The notes under the pieces were generated by a model that saw nothing but the letters and a program-made list of their open reading frames with translations, made no database searches and was not told where the DNA came from. This document shows, one piece after another, positions 38,392 to 47,025 of a stretch of 64,000 bases of DNA; position 1 is the first letter of the stretch, and each line of letters begins with the position of its first letter. The stretch comes from Pirellulaceae bacterium (GTDB taxonomy: Bacteria; Planctomycetota; Planctomycetia; Pirellulales; Pirellulaceae). The stretch is from positions 868,001-932,000 of the forward strand of contig JAHBXT010000002.1 in the NCBI GenBank assembly GCA_019636385.1, read 5' to 3'. Position numbers and translations under genes: made by a program.

Positions 38392-39597
38392 GTGCTGATG
38401 ATCTTGCATGTGGATATGGACGCCTTTTATGCGGCGGTCGAACAGCGCGATCGGCCAGAGTTGGCCGACCGCCCGGTCATCGTCGGCGGCTCGGCGACCG
38501 GTCGAGGCGTGATCGCCGCAGCCAGCTACGCCGCTCGCCGCTACGGCATCCACAGCGCCATGCCCACGGCCACCGCCCTGAGGCTGTGCCCCCAGGCCAT
38601 ACTGCTGCCGGTCCGTATGTCCCACTACGCGGACATCTCGCGGCAGATCCGCGACATCTTCCACCGCTACACGCCACTGGTTGAACCGCTGTCGCTGGAC
38701 GAGGCGTTTCTGGACGTGAGCGGCTGCCGTGAACTGTTTGGCAGCGGCCCGCACATCGCGCGGCGGATCAAGGACGACATCCGCGCCGAAACCGGCCTAG
38801 TCGCCTCGGTGGGCGTGGCCCCTAACAAATTCTTAGCCAAGATCGCCAGCGACCTGGAAAAGCCCGACGCGCTGGTCGTGGTCGATCCGCTACGGATTGA
38901 AGCCTTCCTCGACCCGCTGCCAATCGGCCGTCTGTGGGGCGTGGGCAAGGTAACCGAGGCGGCCATGCGGCGGCTGGGCGTTGAGACGATTGGCCAGTTG
39001 CGATTGCTGTCCGTCGATCAGTTGCGGCAGCAGTTCGGCGAGGGCGGCGAGCAGTTCTGGCGGCTGGCCCGAGGCATCGACCAGCGCTCGGTAGTACCCG
39101 ATCGGCAGGCCCAGCAGATTTCACACGAGACCACCTTTGCCCGCGACCTGACGGCGATTGAGCCGTTGCGGCAGCGGCTATGGGAACTGACCGACCAGGT
39201 AGCCCGTCGACTGCGGCGTTCGGGCCGCGTCGGCCGCACCGTGCAGCTCAAATTGCGGCTGAGCGATTTCCGAACCATCACCCGCTCGCAGTCGCTCGCC
39301 CAGCCCAGCGACATCACCGCTGAACTTTGGCACGCCGCTCGCGGGCTACTCGACGCCGCCTCGTCACCGCCGCTACTGGCCCAGGGCATCCGCCTGATCG
39401 GCTTTGGCGTCAGCGGCCTGAGCCAACCACCGCTGGAACAACAGCAACTCTTCGCCGACGACTCAACCGCGCAGCGCGCCCGTCACCGTCAGCTCGACCA
39501 CATCACCGATGCCATCCAGGCCCGCTTCGGCAGTCAGTCCCTGACCCTCGGTCGCAGTTTGACCAAACGACCCTGGGAGTCTAGCGATGGTCGCTAA
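38392..39597 (+). CDS. dinB: DNA polymerase IV (Y-family translesion polymerase)
   Basis: About 400 residues; the start is the GTG at 38392 or the ATG at 38398, the latter giving MILHVDMDAFYAAVE. Catalytic acidic residues are in DMDAFY and SLDEAFLDV. The helix-hairpin-helix region has SVGVAPNKFLAKIASDLEKPD, and the little-finger domain follows (ETTFARDLTAIEPL; VQLKLRLSDFRTITRS). The enzyme copies damaged DNA with low fidelity. The base composition is strikingly high: 45 of 60 bases are G or C in 38461-38520, against 30 of 60 in 37021-37080, so the gene may have been acquired from a higher-GC relative. The C-terminal beta-clamp motif is not obvious by eye. Confidence 0.9.
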   Translation: MLMILHVDMDAFYAAVEQRDRPELADRPVIVGGSATGRGVIAAASYAARRYGIHSAMPTATALRLCPQAILLPVRMSHYADISRQIRDIFHRYTPLVEPLSLDEAFLDVSGCRELFGSGPHIARRIKDDIRAETGLVASVGVAPNKFLAKIASDLEKPDALVVVDPLRIEAFLDPLPIGRLWGVGKVTEAAMRRLGVETIGQLRLLSVDQLRQQFGEGGEQFWRLARGIDQRSVVPDRQAQQISHETTFARDLTAIEPLRQRLWELTDQVARRLRRSGRVGRTVQLKLRLSDFRTITRSQSLAQPSDITAELWHAARGLLDAASSPPLLAQGIRLIGFGVSGLSQPPLEQQQLFADDSTAQRARHRQLDHITDAIQARFGSQSLTLGRSLTKRPWESSDGR

Positions 39598-39604
39598 CAC
39601 ACGC

Positions 39605-39626
39605 AAGCATGGCATGTCATGCTTTG
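39605..39626 (+). terminator. Possible hairpin after dinB
   Basis: AAGCATG at 39605-39611 pairs with CATGCTT at 39618-39624 across a 6-base loop, eight bases after the dinB stop. There is no proper T tract, so termination is only a guess. Confidence 0.3.
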
Positions 39627-39749
39627 TCGGCATGGCGGACCGAAGCAGCTTGATACCCGACTCGTCTCGTTCAGATCACGCCCACATTAGCGTTTTACCG
39701 GTTATCGCCTTAGACCGCTGCATTTGAGTGTGTGGCCCATTGGATGCCA

Positions 39750-40022
39750 CTAGGGAAACGGGAATTCGAGATCGCTTCTTCTCACACGAACGATCTCAAG
39801 TGTCTCTTCACGTCGCCGACAAAAGATAGTGTAACTTCCCACACAGGTTGGTCGAATCCCGTCGCCCAAGTCGGCTCGGTCATCGCCTACCTCTGGATGC
39901 TTCGCCAGCATGCCACATTTCTCGCCAAGCCTTGCCGACCATTCGCTTGCAGCTATTGGTTTGTCTTTCGCGATCTCCTTGAGGTCCTCTTTTGATTGAT
40001 CAGAGTACCGAAGTCTCAGCAT
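39750..40022 (-). CDS. ParE/RelE-superfamily toxin
   Basis: 90 residues: it begins LRYSDQSKEDLKEIAKDKP and contains LGEKCGMLAKHPEVGDDRADLGDGIRPTCVGSYTIFCRRRE, with the 'HPxxGxxR..L..GIR....GSY.IFYR' framework of ParE toxins, and ends ERIVRVRRSDLEF-like (EIVRVRRSDLEFPFP). ParE toxins poison DNA gyrase, whereas RelE relatives cut mRNA; the pattern favours ParE. It overlaps the upstream antitoxin gene by 7 bases. It is convergent with dinB. The normal IPHGRRD-type C-terminus is slightly altered (RRSDLEF). Confidence 0.8.
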   Translation of the reverse strand: MLRLRYSDQSKEDLKEIAKDKPIAASEWSARLGEKCGMLAKHPEVGDDRADLGDGIRPTCVGSYTIFCRRREETLEIVRVRRSDLEFPFP

Positions 40023-40273
40023 GGGCTACTTTTCTGCTGAGATGCTTCGATTTCGTCGATCACCGCATCGACTTCCGAGAACAACGTTTGGTCATCACGT
40101 GACTGGCCACCATCAAGTTCCTCGATCCCTACTCGAATTTCATTTCGCAACCTCTCGCGCCCCACGAGCAATCGGATACCATCCACTATTGCAGCTTCTT
40201 CGTTTTGGTACTTGCCCTGGGCAACCAATCCCTTCACGAACGCGTTGGCTTCGTCGGGTAAATTCAATTTCAT
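40016..40273 (-). CDS. ParD-like antitoxin (ribbon-helix-helix type)
   Basis: 85 residues from the ATG at 40271-40273 (the frame opens 11 codons earlier). The N-terminal MKLNLPDEANAFVKGLVAQGKYQNEEAAIVDGIRLL matches the ParD/CopG-like fold: a beta strand, a helix, a 'G.Y.N..E.I..GIR.L' turn and helix. The remainder, with EVDAVIDEIEAS, is the flexible toxin-binding tail. In such modules the antitoxin binds the toxin and, with it, represses its own promoter, which should lie between 40274 and about 40340. The 7-base overlap with the toxin gene is normal for this family. Confidence 0.8.
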   Translation of the reverse strand: MKLNLPDEANAFVKGLVAQGKYQNEEAAIVDGIRLLVGRERLRNEIRVGIEELDGGQSRDDQTLFSEVDAVIDEIEASQQKSSPC

Positions 40274-40954
40274 AGACTTCTCCAATATCAACGGGGCGTC
40301 TGACAAGATTTTGACATAAGCGACTTCGCCACGCCTTTCACTATGGACACATTGATTACCTGAGACGAACGGTCAAATTAGATCTTGGAGCCTCGGTCAG
40401 CCCTCCTGTGGTATTTGGGGACTGACCGATCAAGAGCGGTTGTGGTCAATTGGATGGCACCGTCGGTGGCCCGCAGGCCGTCGTTCCCCAGCACAATCCG
40501 AGCTCAAGACCGCAGGTTTTTAGCGAAGCTACAGGTCATCCCACGTACTACGCGCCTTCGTCGTCAGGTCGCGAACCACATGCGTGTTAATCATCACGCC
40601 TGGACGTTCTTGTGGACCGGAGTTTCTTGGATTTCGCAAATATCCGTTGGTAAAGTCGATCTCGTGCCACTCGCGCACTTTCGCCAGTTGGGCGTGCGGC
40701 ACCTTGTGCAGTGTTGCGGGCAACAGCGTCACCCGATCCTCGTCCCGCTTGCCGCTCCACGCCTTGACTCCAGCAGCACTGCGATCCATTACCTTCTACT
40801 CAATCATTACTCTCATAACGACTGGACAGAAATTGGGGGCAGCCCACCAGCTATCGTCCAGCAAACTATTCCGCCTGTAAGCGACTGCCTCAGCATTCTG
40901 CACTGTCCCCAGAGGTTTGTTATGACCGATGCGACCCGCCTGCCGTGATGCGGC
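40274..40954. other. Gap with open frames but no recognised gene
   Basis: 681 bases. A minus-strand frame of 86 codons (40529-40789) and a longer plus-strand frame (40385-40948) overlap in antisense. Neither has an SD or resembles a known family; the minus frame contains a somewhat protein-like stretch (HKVPHAQLAKVREWHEIDF) that may be a remnant. The ParDE promoter should lie at the left end. Confidence 0.35.
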
Positions 40955-41719
40955 TTACATGAACCAGTGTTTGGTCTCAAGTCGATACAGGATAGATAAT
41001 AGGTGGTACAGTTCGGGATGCCAGTGTGCTAGATTGTGCCCGTCACAGTAAAACGCTTCGGTGGCGACCGCGAAAAATTCGGCCAGGCTCTGCATTCCGT
41101 AAGGATCCAAGATCGTCGGCTCGTTTTGGTCAACTGCCGTTCGTAGCAATGAAAGTTCTTTTTCAGCCACAGCTCGCCATTGTTGCTGCAGGCTGGGTGT
41201 CGGAAAGGGAGGCAACCCTTCCATGGCTCCGTCCAGACCATCGATGTAATGTGCAAATTCGTGCAGCACTACATGATGGCCTGGTTGACCATTTTGGCAG
41301 TCACGCAGGACATCTCGCCATGAGAGAATGATTGGGCCTCCATGTTGGACCATGCCAGACAGCCACTGCCGCTCATTGATCACCCCACTGGCTTGACGCA
41401 GATTGCGTTGAGCCGTTGGACGAGGGTAGATCAGAATGGTGCGAGCTTTGTCGAAGCAGTAATCGTCCTCAAACCCGATTAGTAACAGGCAGGCGGCAGC
41501 CGCGATGACGACCTGCATTTGGGGAGAAACCTTCAGGCCATCACAGCCTTCAAAGCTCTTTTCAGCGATAAATACTCGAACCAGGCTTTCCAGTCTTTGT
41601 TGTTGGCTGCTGTTCAACACCTGCCAGTGCCACAGGTGGTGGGAAATCCACTGTCGCCACTGGGGATTCATGGGGGCCTGCCAGTGGCGGCGACGCCGAT
41701 TGAGCAGCCAAGAAAACAC
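40955..41719 (-). CDS. mtfA: MtfA-like zinc metallopeptidase
   Basis: 254 residues. It has the zinc motif HEFAH in HHVVLHEFAHYIDGLDG and the downstream third-ligand Glu region SLAEFFAVATEAFY. The N-terminal half has W-HHLWHWQ and LVRVFIAEKSFEGCDGL, which fits MtfA (YeeI) family proteins of about 250-270 residues. In Escherichia coli MtfA interacts with the glucose repressor Mlc and has aminopeptidase activity; in other phyla the target is unknown. The gene stands alone between the noncoding gap and the PEP-CTERM gene downstream. Confidence 0.85.
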   Translation of the reverse strand: MFSWLLNRRRRHWQAPMNPQWRQWISHHLWHWQVLNSSQQQRLESLVRVFIAEKSFEGCDGLKVSPQMQVVIAAAACLLLIGFEDDYCFDKARTILIYPRPTAQRNLRQASGVINERQWLSGMVQHGGPIILSWRDVLRDCQNGQPGHHVVLHEFAHYIDGLDGAMEGLPPFPTPSLQQQWRAVAEKELSLLRTAVDQNEPTILDPYGMQSLAEFFAVATEAFYCDGHNLAHWHPELYHLLSILYRLETKHWFM

Positions 41720-41961
41720 CTTGAAGTCCCCTTATCCAACTGACAGAGTGCGGATTACGGAAGCCAGTTCAGGCCGCCACCATTTCACCGAAAGCATCGA
41801 TGGCTGTACAACCCTGGCGATGCTGCTCTCTGTCTTACACGGATACCGTCAGCTAAACAAGTCTGTTCAGCCGGGGCATCACAGATTCTTGGGGACACAG
41901 CGTCGCTTACTTGCAACACTATGGCGTTTTCAATCCAAAGCGGGAATAGGTCTATCTAACG

Positions 41962-42726
41962 TTAAGTAATACGCCCCCGCAGTCGCCAAGTCGTACAACC
42001 AGTTAAGGCAAGTAGCGTGAGTACTCCAGCTGAAGGTTCTGGGACGGCTGGCGGACCGCCAAGCGCCGCCGCTTGGTCAGCAGACATCGGTGCGTCATAG
42101 ATTCTGATCAATCGAACATGCCCGGCTGAGGCTTCAGATGAGAGGAAGTCGTCTCGAAAGAAGTGCAAAATATTGTCCGTTGCACTGGCCACAGCAATGT
42201 TCGTGCTGTCGATGACGCTCCCTTGGGAGACGCCATCGATGTAGCCGGAGACTAGATTAGACGTTCCATCGCGAGTCAGGATAAGTCGAAGGTCAGTGTT
42301 CGGAGAAAACCCGCCAGCGGGTCCGGCCAACCCAGAGCTGTAAAGGCGAAGTTCAGAACTACGGTTGTACAAACCGCTATCAGAAGTGAGGTTTTTGAAG
42401 TCAATAATTTTTTTCCAGCCATCTACTTGTTCAATTCGAAAAATGATTTCGATTGAGTAATTGCCAGGATCTGCAAGGCCATTACTGAGCGACAGGCCTT
42501 GGTTTAAGCCGAATGAATAACCTGATGGACTTAATGTCCCACCATGCGAAACCAAATTAGGTCCGCCCAGATCATCGGCGAGACTGTTATTTAACTGGTA
42601 CTGGTGGATCAAACCGGCCGGCGACGCGCCGGCTGGCAAAATCATCAATCCGGCAATAACAGGCAATAAATACCGCAAGGTTCTATCAATTCGGAATTCA
42701 GTGGCCATGGCTGAGTACATTGACAT
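41962..42726 (-). CDS. PEP-CTERM protein with a LamG/concanavalin-like domain
   Basis: 254 residues. The ATG at 42724-42726 follows GGAGAG with a 5-base spacer. A signal peptide (LRYLLPVIAGLMILPAGASPA) lies after a short polar start. The body (IHQYQLNNSLADDLGGPNLV ... YSIEIIFRIEQVDGWKKII ... LRLILTRDGTSNLVSGYIDG) is the strand pattern of a LamG-like domain, suggesting polysaccharide or protein binding. The C-terminus, VPEPSAGVLTLLALTG and then RLRGR, is a PEP-CTERM sorting tail for exosortase processing. No partner gene is adjacent. Confidence 0.8.
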   Translation of the reverse strand: MSMYSAMATEFRIDRTLRYLLPVIAGLMILPAGASPAGLIHQYQLNNSLADDLGGPNLVSHGGTLSPSGYSFGLNQGLSLSNGLADPGNYSIEIIFRIEQVDGWKKIIDFKNLTSDSGLYNRSSELRLYSSGLAGPAGGFSPNTDLRLILTRDGTSNLVSGYIDGVSQGSVIDSTNIAVASATDNILHFFRDDFLSSEASAGHVRLIRIYDAPMSADQAAALGGPPAVPEPSAGVLTLLALTGCTTWRLRGRIT

Positions 42727-43248
42727 GTTGTCTCTCCAGAATCAATGATGAATCGCAAAGTCACTTAGTCGATTTTCCGCCCATCGTTCACGGAAGCGAC
42801 TGCGGCACCTGAGATGGAGTTTAATCTCCTTAAACTGCTCTGATAGCGATTTCAATCCCCGAACGCACGGATTCTTCAGGATTTACCGGCCCACGGCCAC
42901 GCCGTGGCGTAGGCGTTTGGTGGGAATACCCACAAGGGTCGGCGTGCCAATTAAACTCGTCGCGATCGCGTTCGTCTGACAATGTATCACGCTAACTGCG
43001 GTCCTCGCTCGTTGGCCGTTTCTGTCTAAGTTCGGCAGTTGTGTCTTGCCTCTAATGGAAATGGAATTCTGAGAGGTTACTCACATCATGATGCTGCATT
43101 TGTTGCATAGTCCATCGTCCCGCTGGCTGTTGCTACGATACCAAGAAGACCGAATGAGCTGCCTGAGAGTTCGAATGACACGTTTTTGTTTTTTTGTAAG
43201 TTGCCGTACGTTCGTGGTACCAATACTTATAGAGGAAGGCGGGGGCTC
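42727..43248. other. Divergent noncoding region between the PEP-CTERM and sigma factor genes
   Basis: About 520 bases. It contains a hairpin (CCACGGC 42891-42897, GCCGTGG 42901-42907), the SD of the PEP-CTERM gene at its left end, and T-rich sequence at 43180-43195 upstream of the sigma gene. No ORF here is credible. Confidence 0.4.
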
Positions 43249-43773
43249 TTGATTGAAGATGACCACAAATCGCTGTTCACGATTTGGCTGACCGAGCACG
43301 GTTCGTCTGTCATGAAGGTGGCGCGCGCCTATACGTTGAGTAACGACGAGTGCCAAGATCTGGCGCAGCAGATTCTGTTGCAAGCCTGGAGATCCTTGCC
43401 GAATTACAAGGGCACCGCAAGTCCGGCGACTTGGTTCTATCGCATCGCGTTGCACACTGCTTTGAATTGGCAGCGGAAGGATAGGCCGCGCCGCACGCGA
43501 CAACAGCCGCTGTTGGAAACACACGCGGTAGCGGCTTGCGAGCTGGACAGTGTCGAGCAGATTCAGCAGCGAGAGACCGTCGAGCAGCTCTACCAAGCGA
43601 TTCACCGGTTGCCGAGTACCGATACCGCTTTGGTGCTGCTGTATCTTGATGAATTGAGTTATCGCGAGATGGCCGAGGTCTTGGGCATTTCAGAAAGCAA
43701 TGTCGGCGTCAAATTGAACCGGGCCAAGAAGTCGTTGGCCGCACTCATGAACGGGCAGACCGATGGAACTTGA
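43249..43773 (+). CDS. ECF-type RNA polymerase sigma factor
   Basis: 174 residues if it starts at the TTG at 43249, which follows a GAGGAAGG tract by about ten bases; the frame is open to 43186. Sigma region 2 is HGSSVMKVARAYTLSNDECQDLAQQILLQAWRSLPNY, with the 'D..Q..L..AW' core, and ATWFYRIALHTALNWQR. Region 4 is HRLPSTDTALVLLYLDELSYREMAEVLGISESNVGVKLNRAKKSL. ECF sigma factors direct RNA polymerase to stress or envelope genes under control of an anti-sigma factor. The next gene overlaps it by 11 bases and encodes a membrane protein, a plausible regulator. The target regulon is unknown. Confidence 0.85.
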   Translation: MIEDDHKSLFTIWLTEHGSSVMKVARAYTLSNDECQDLAQQILLQAWRSLPNYKGTASPATWFYRIALHTALNWQRKDRPRRTRQQPLLETHAVAACELDSVEQIQQRETVEQLYQAIHRLPSTDTALVLLYLDELSYREMAEVLGISESNVGVKLNRAKKSLAALMNGQTDGT

Positions 43774-44962
43774 TAATTACCAAAGGGCTTGGCAAGCCGA
43801 AGCAGCTCGGACTCGCGTCATCGTCGACGTAGATGCTCTGTCAGGAGAAGTGCAGCGTTCACAGGGCAGCTTTCATTCCGTGATTCTCTGGAGAGACATC
43901 CGCGAAATAGTTGTCTCACTGCTGATGCTGGTGGTGTGGATGTTTCTGGGCAGCAAATTGTCATTGCCGTGGAGCTGGTACCTGACCATGCCGGCCCTGC
44001 TGTGGGTGGTCGGCTTCATCGTGCTGGACCGTCGGCGTCATCCGCAACGCCTGAGCGAACCAGGTCAGCCGCTGTTGTACTACGTTAGGGAATCCTTGAG
44101 GCAGGTGGAGCATCAGATTTGGTTGCTGCGGAATGTGTTCTGGTGGTATTTATTGCCCTTCACGATTTCGATTGCGGCCTTCTTTGTGCACGTCAGTTGG
44201 CAAGCGAGTCGTGACTGGCTGAGTTTTGTCAGTATCGCCGGCTGTATGTGCGGATTTCTACTGGCGATCTATTGGTGGATATATCGCCTGAATCAACGTG
44301 CGGTACGTGATCAGCTTGAACCGCGGCGTCGGGACTTACTGAGGCTAATGGAGTATCTCGACAGCGAATCGAACGACGGAGGCTCGGGCGATCTCGTCGA
44401 TCTTGTGGCGGCTCTCAGCGATCCTGCCGCCCAGCATGGACTCAACTTTTCATGGGCGCAGAACTGGAATCGTCTTGTACCTTCCTGGCGAGTCGCGAAC
44501 CAAATTCAACTGGCCACGGCCATTGGAGCCTTGGGCGGACTGGTCATTCGGGAATGGTTCGTCTGCGACGACACCATGCCCGAGCTATTTTTGCCCGTGG
44601 TGGGAGGTGTCATCGCTTTCGAAATTGCGTTTGCGCTTGCCTGGTGGCAATCTCGTCGGCCCGTTAAGCAGCGCGCGGAAGACGGCCAGCCAGTCCAATG
44701 CGTGGCTGAGCAAGTTATCGCCGAAAACAGGTCGGTTCAACAGCCAAGCTCCTGGCCGCGAACTCCGGCGCTGTGCATTTTAGCGCTATTGATATTCGTA
44801 TCGTTTATGGCCTGTTTAGTGCTGTTACAGTTCGTGAGCAGGTCCGTGTTAACGCCGCTAGCACCTGGCAACTCGGCGGCTGCTCAAGTTGTCGAGCCCA
44901 CGGCAGATAGATTCTCGATACCGATCCGAGCGCAGAAGTCTCCAAACGTTTCGCTAGGTTGA
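43763..44962 (+). CDS. Membrane protein, putative anti-sigma partner
   Basis: 399 residues starting inside the end of the sigma gene (11-base overlap). A soluble N-terminal ~50 residues (MELDNYQRAWQAEAARTRVIVDVDAL) precede helices at about 58-100 (VVSLLMLVVWMFLG; MPALLWVVGFIVL), 130-190 (LLPFTISIAAFFVHV; FLLAIYWWIYRL), 250-310 and a final one (LCILALLIFVSFMACLVLL). No ZAS zinc-finger anti-sigma motif (HxxxCxxC) is seen. Position and coupling suggest it controls the sigma factor, but the family is unrecognised. Its last 79 bases are antisense to the end of the sulfite reductase gene. Confidence 0.6.
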   Translation: MELDNYQRAWQAEAARTRVIVDVDALSGEVQRSQGSFHSVILWRDIREIVVSLLMLVVWMFLGSKLSLPWSWYLTMPALLWVVGFIVLDRRRHPQRLSEPGQPLLYYVRESLRQVEHQIWLLRNVFWWYLLPFTISIAAFFVHVSWQASRDWLSFVSIAGCMCGFLLAIYWWIYRLNQRAVRDQLEPRRRDLLRLMEYLDSESNDGGSGDLVDLVAALSDPAAQHGLNFSWAQNWNRLVPSWRVANQIQLATAIGALGGLVIREWFVCDDTMPELFLPVVGGVIAFEIAFALAWWQSRRPVKQRAEDGQPVQCVAEQVIAENRSVQQPSSWPRTPALCILALLIFVSFMACLVLLQFVSRSVLTPLAPGNSAAAQVVEPTADRFSIPIRAQKSPNVSLG

Positions 44963-46587
44963 CGCTGGCTTTTGAATTCCACAAAGATTGGTACGAGGGT
45001 GGGGACAATGTCATCCAGCGGCACGAGGTCTTTGTAGATCGTTCCCAAACGCTTGCCCAGCAACTGACCACCCAGATAAACGGTGTACTTGCCAACGGCC
45101 TTCCCGACCAACCCAATATCGGCGTTATAGGGGCGAGCACAGCCGTTGGGGCAGCCGGTCATGCGCACCGTAAAGGCCTCCTTTTCCAATCCTAACTTGG
45201 CTAGCTGGACCTCCAATTGATCGATTACGCTGGGCAGAACGCGTTCGCTTTCGGTTACTGCCAGTCCACAGGTTGGTAGCGACACGCAGGCCATGGACCA
45301 TTGGCGAACCGTGGAAACCTGCTCGGTCAGCGGAACGCCATTGCGCCGCAAAATCTCTTCCAACTGCGGTAGCGCGGATTCGGCCAAGTCCGTTATCAAG
45401 ATGCTTTGATTGCCGGTCAGGCGAATGCTTGGACGAAGCTGCGCACATATCTCGCGCAGGGCCGCTTTCCAGCGGCGATCTTGATTGTCGTACAGGCGTC
45501 CGTTTTCTACGTTCAGGCCGTAGAAAAACTTGCCGTCTCCCTGAGCGTGCCAACCGTGGTGCAGGTCGACCCCGGTGACATCGTCGGGAGTGCAATCGGC
45601 CAGCGGTTGACCAAAATACTTCTCTACTTCAGCGCGGAACCAAGCCAAGCCACGATCGTGAATCAAGTACTTCATGCGTGCCCGCTTGCGATCGGCGCGG
45701 TCGCCATTATCTCGCTGGACCTTGACAACGGCTTCAGCAACTCCAACGGCTTGATCGGGAGTCACAAAGGCCATGCGTTGGGCTAGCGCCGGGAAGGTCT
45801 TGGCAGCGCTAGGGGTCATGCCCATGCCGCCACCGACCGTGACGTTATAGCCCACGATTTTTCCGTCGCGAACGACGGCGATGAACCCTAGGTCTTGCGT
45901 ATAGACGTCGATGCAATTGTCTTCGGGCAGCGTCACGCCAATCTTGAATTTGCGGGGCAAATAGGTCGGGCCGTAAATCGGCTCCTCCTCAGGCGCTCCA
46001 CCACCAGCCAGCGTCTCTTCGCCGGTCTGTTCGTCGCGAACCCACAGTTCATAGTAGGCCTTTGTCTTAGGTGCTAAATGCTCGACCAACGCCTCAGTAA
46101 AGCGATACATTTCGTCGTGCACGGGGCTCTTGATTGGCGATGGGCAGCACATGACATTGCGATTGACGTCGCCGCAGGCCGCCAGTGTGCTGAGCTGAAT
46201 CTGGTTGATGCGGTGAATGGCTGTACGCAGGTTACTCTTGAGAATACAGTGCAGTTGTAGCGCTTGGCGGGTGGTGCACTTGAGTGTGGCATTTCCCAGG
46301 CTATCACACAGGTCTAGGTGCGCGATCAACTGATCGGCAGTCAAACGTCCGCCGGGAATTCGGGTGCGCGTCATCATGCTGTAGGACTTGGCCGATTTGC
46401 CGCCGTCCTTTTTCCCACGATTGTCTCGGTCGTCCTGCTGGTAGGTGCCGTGGAATTTCAGCAAATTTGTATTGTCCTTCGTGAATTGATCGCTATCGTT
46501 GGACAAATCTTGCTCAATCGTGCCCCGCAGTAGACGGCTCGCAGCCTTGACCGTCTCGACGGGACTTAGTTTTCCATCTGCCGACAT
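44884..46587 (-). CDS. cysI: Sulfite reductase hemoprotein subunit (siroheme, 4Fe-4S)
   Basis: 567 residues. It has the two ferredoxin-like halves of sulfite/nitrite reductases. Key parts: KSYSMMTRTRIPGGRLTADQ, RQALQLHCILK, AACGDVNRNVMCCPSP (siroheme side), and the four cluster cysteines in SLPTCGLAV (with the Cys before it in ACVSLPTC) and TGCPNGCARPYNADIG. It reduces sulfite to sulfide for cysteine synthesis. It could take electrons from ferredoxin or an NADPH flavoprotein; no CysJ-like partner is in the window. The start at 46585-46587 follows GGAG. The C-terminus (SETFGDFCARIG) is normal, so the overlap with the convergent gene does not truncate it. Confidence 0.9.
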   Translation of the reverse strand: MSADGKLSPVETVKAASRLLRGTIEQDLSNDSDQFTKDNTNLLKFHGTYQQDDRDNRGKKDGGKSAKSYSMMTRTRIPGGRLTADQLIAHLDLCDSLGNATLKCTTRQALQLHCILKSNLRTAIHRINQIQLSTLAACGDVNRNVMCCPSPIKSPVHDEMYRFTEALVEHLAPKTKAYYELWVRDEQTGEETLAGGGAPEEEPIYGPTYLPRKFKIGVTLPEDNCIDVYTQDLGFIAVVRDGKIVGYNVTVGGGMGMTPSAAKTFPALAQRMAFVTPDQAVGVAEAVVKVQRDNGDRADRKRARMKYLIHDRGLAWFRAEVEKYFGQPLADCTPDDVTGVDLHHGWHAQGDGKFFYGLNVENGRLYDNQDRRWKAALREICAQLRPSIRLTGNQSILITDLAESALPQLEEILRRNGVPLTEQVSTVRQWSMACVSLPTCGLAVTESERVLPSVIDQLEVQLAKLGLEKEAFTVRMTGCPNGCARPYNADIGLVGKAVGKYTVYLGGQLLGKRLGTIYKDLVPLDDIVPTLVPIFVEFKSQRQPSETFGDFCARIGIENLSAVGSTT

Positions 46588-47025
46588 TATTGATTTTCTC
46601 CAAGCATCCAGCTAGCATTCCCGGGCCTCATAGCTTAGGCAATTGACACCAATTACCCAGACACACCCGTGATTCTATGGGTTCAGCGTGTTCGCCAAAA
46701 GGTCAGTTGGCTGTTGTTCGTCGTCGCTGGGCGACAGTTTGTCGTCAGCATTCCGCACGTTTCCCAGTTCTTGGAACGTTGCAGAAAGTTAAACTGGGTC
46801 GGTGGCAGGCTCTATAGTAGGCCCTCTACCGAGAACCAAGAAAAAAGGTACAGTGTGAGCTTGGTTTTAGGGCTATCCAGGGGTATCCTTCACATGTCGG
46901 CCGTATCGTTTGACCGGTACGCGAGAGGGCCGGCTGGGAGCTGCAATGTTGGTCTCGCAGAGTAATCCCGCGCTTGTCTGCAATGCGCTCAACCGCTGGT
47001 GGCGCTAAATTAGGAGTCTGGTTGA
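46588..47025. other. Divergent noncoding gap
   Basis: 438 bases between sulfite reductase and the MaoC-like gene. The SD of the latter (AGGAG) is at the right end. I see no ORF worth calling and no strong hairpin with a T tract. Confidence 0.45.

Noticed and set aside
40385..40948. 187-codon plus-strand frame
   Set aside because: No SD, low-complexity Arg/His-rich content, antisense to another weak frame, and no family resemblance.
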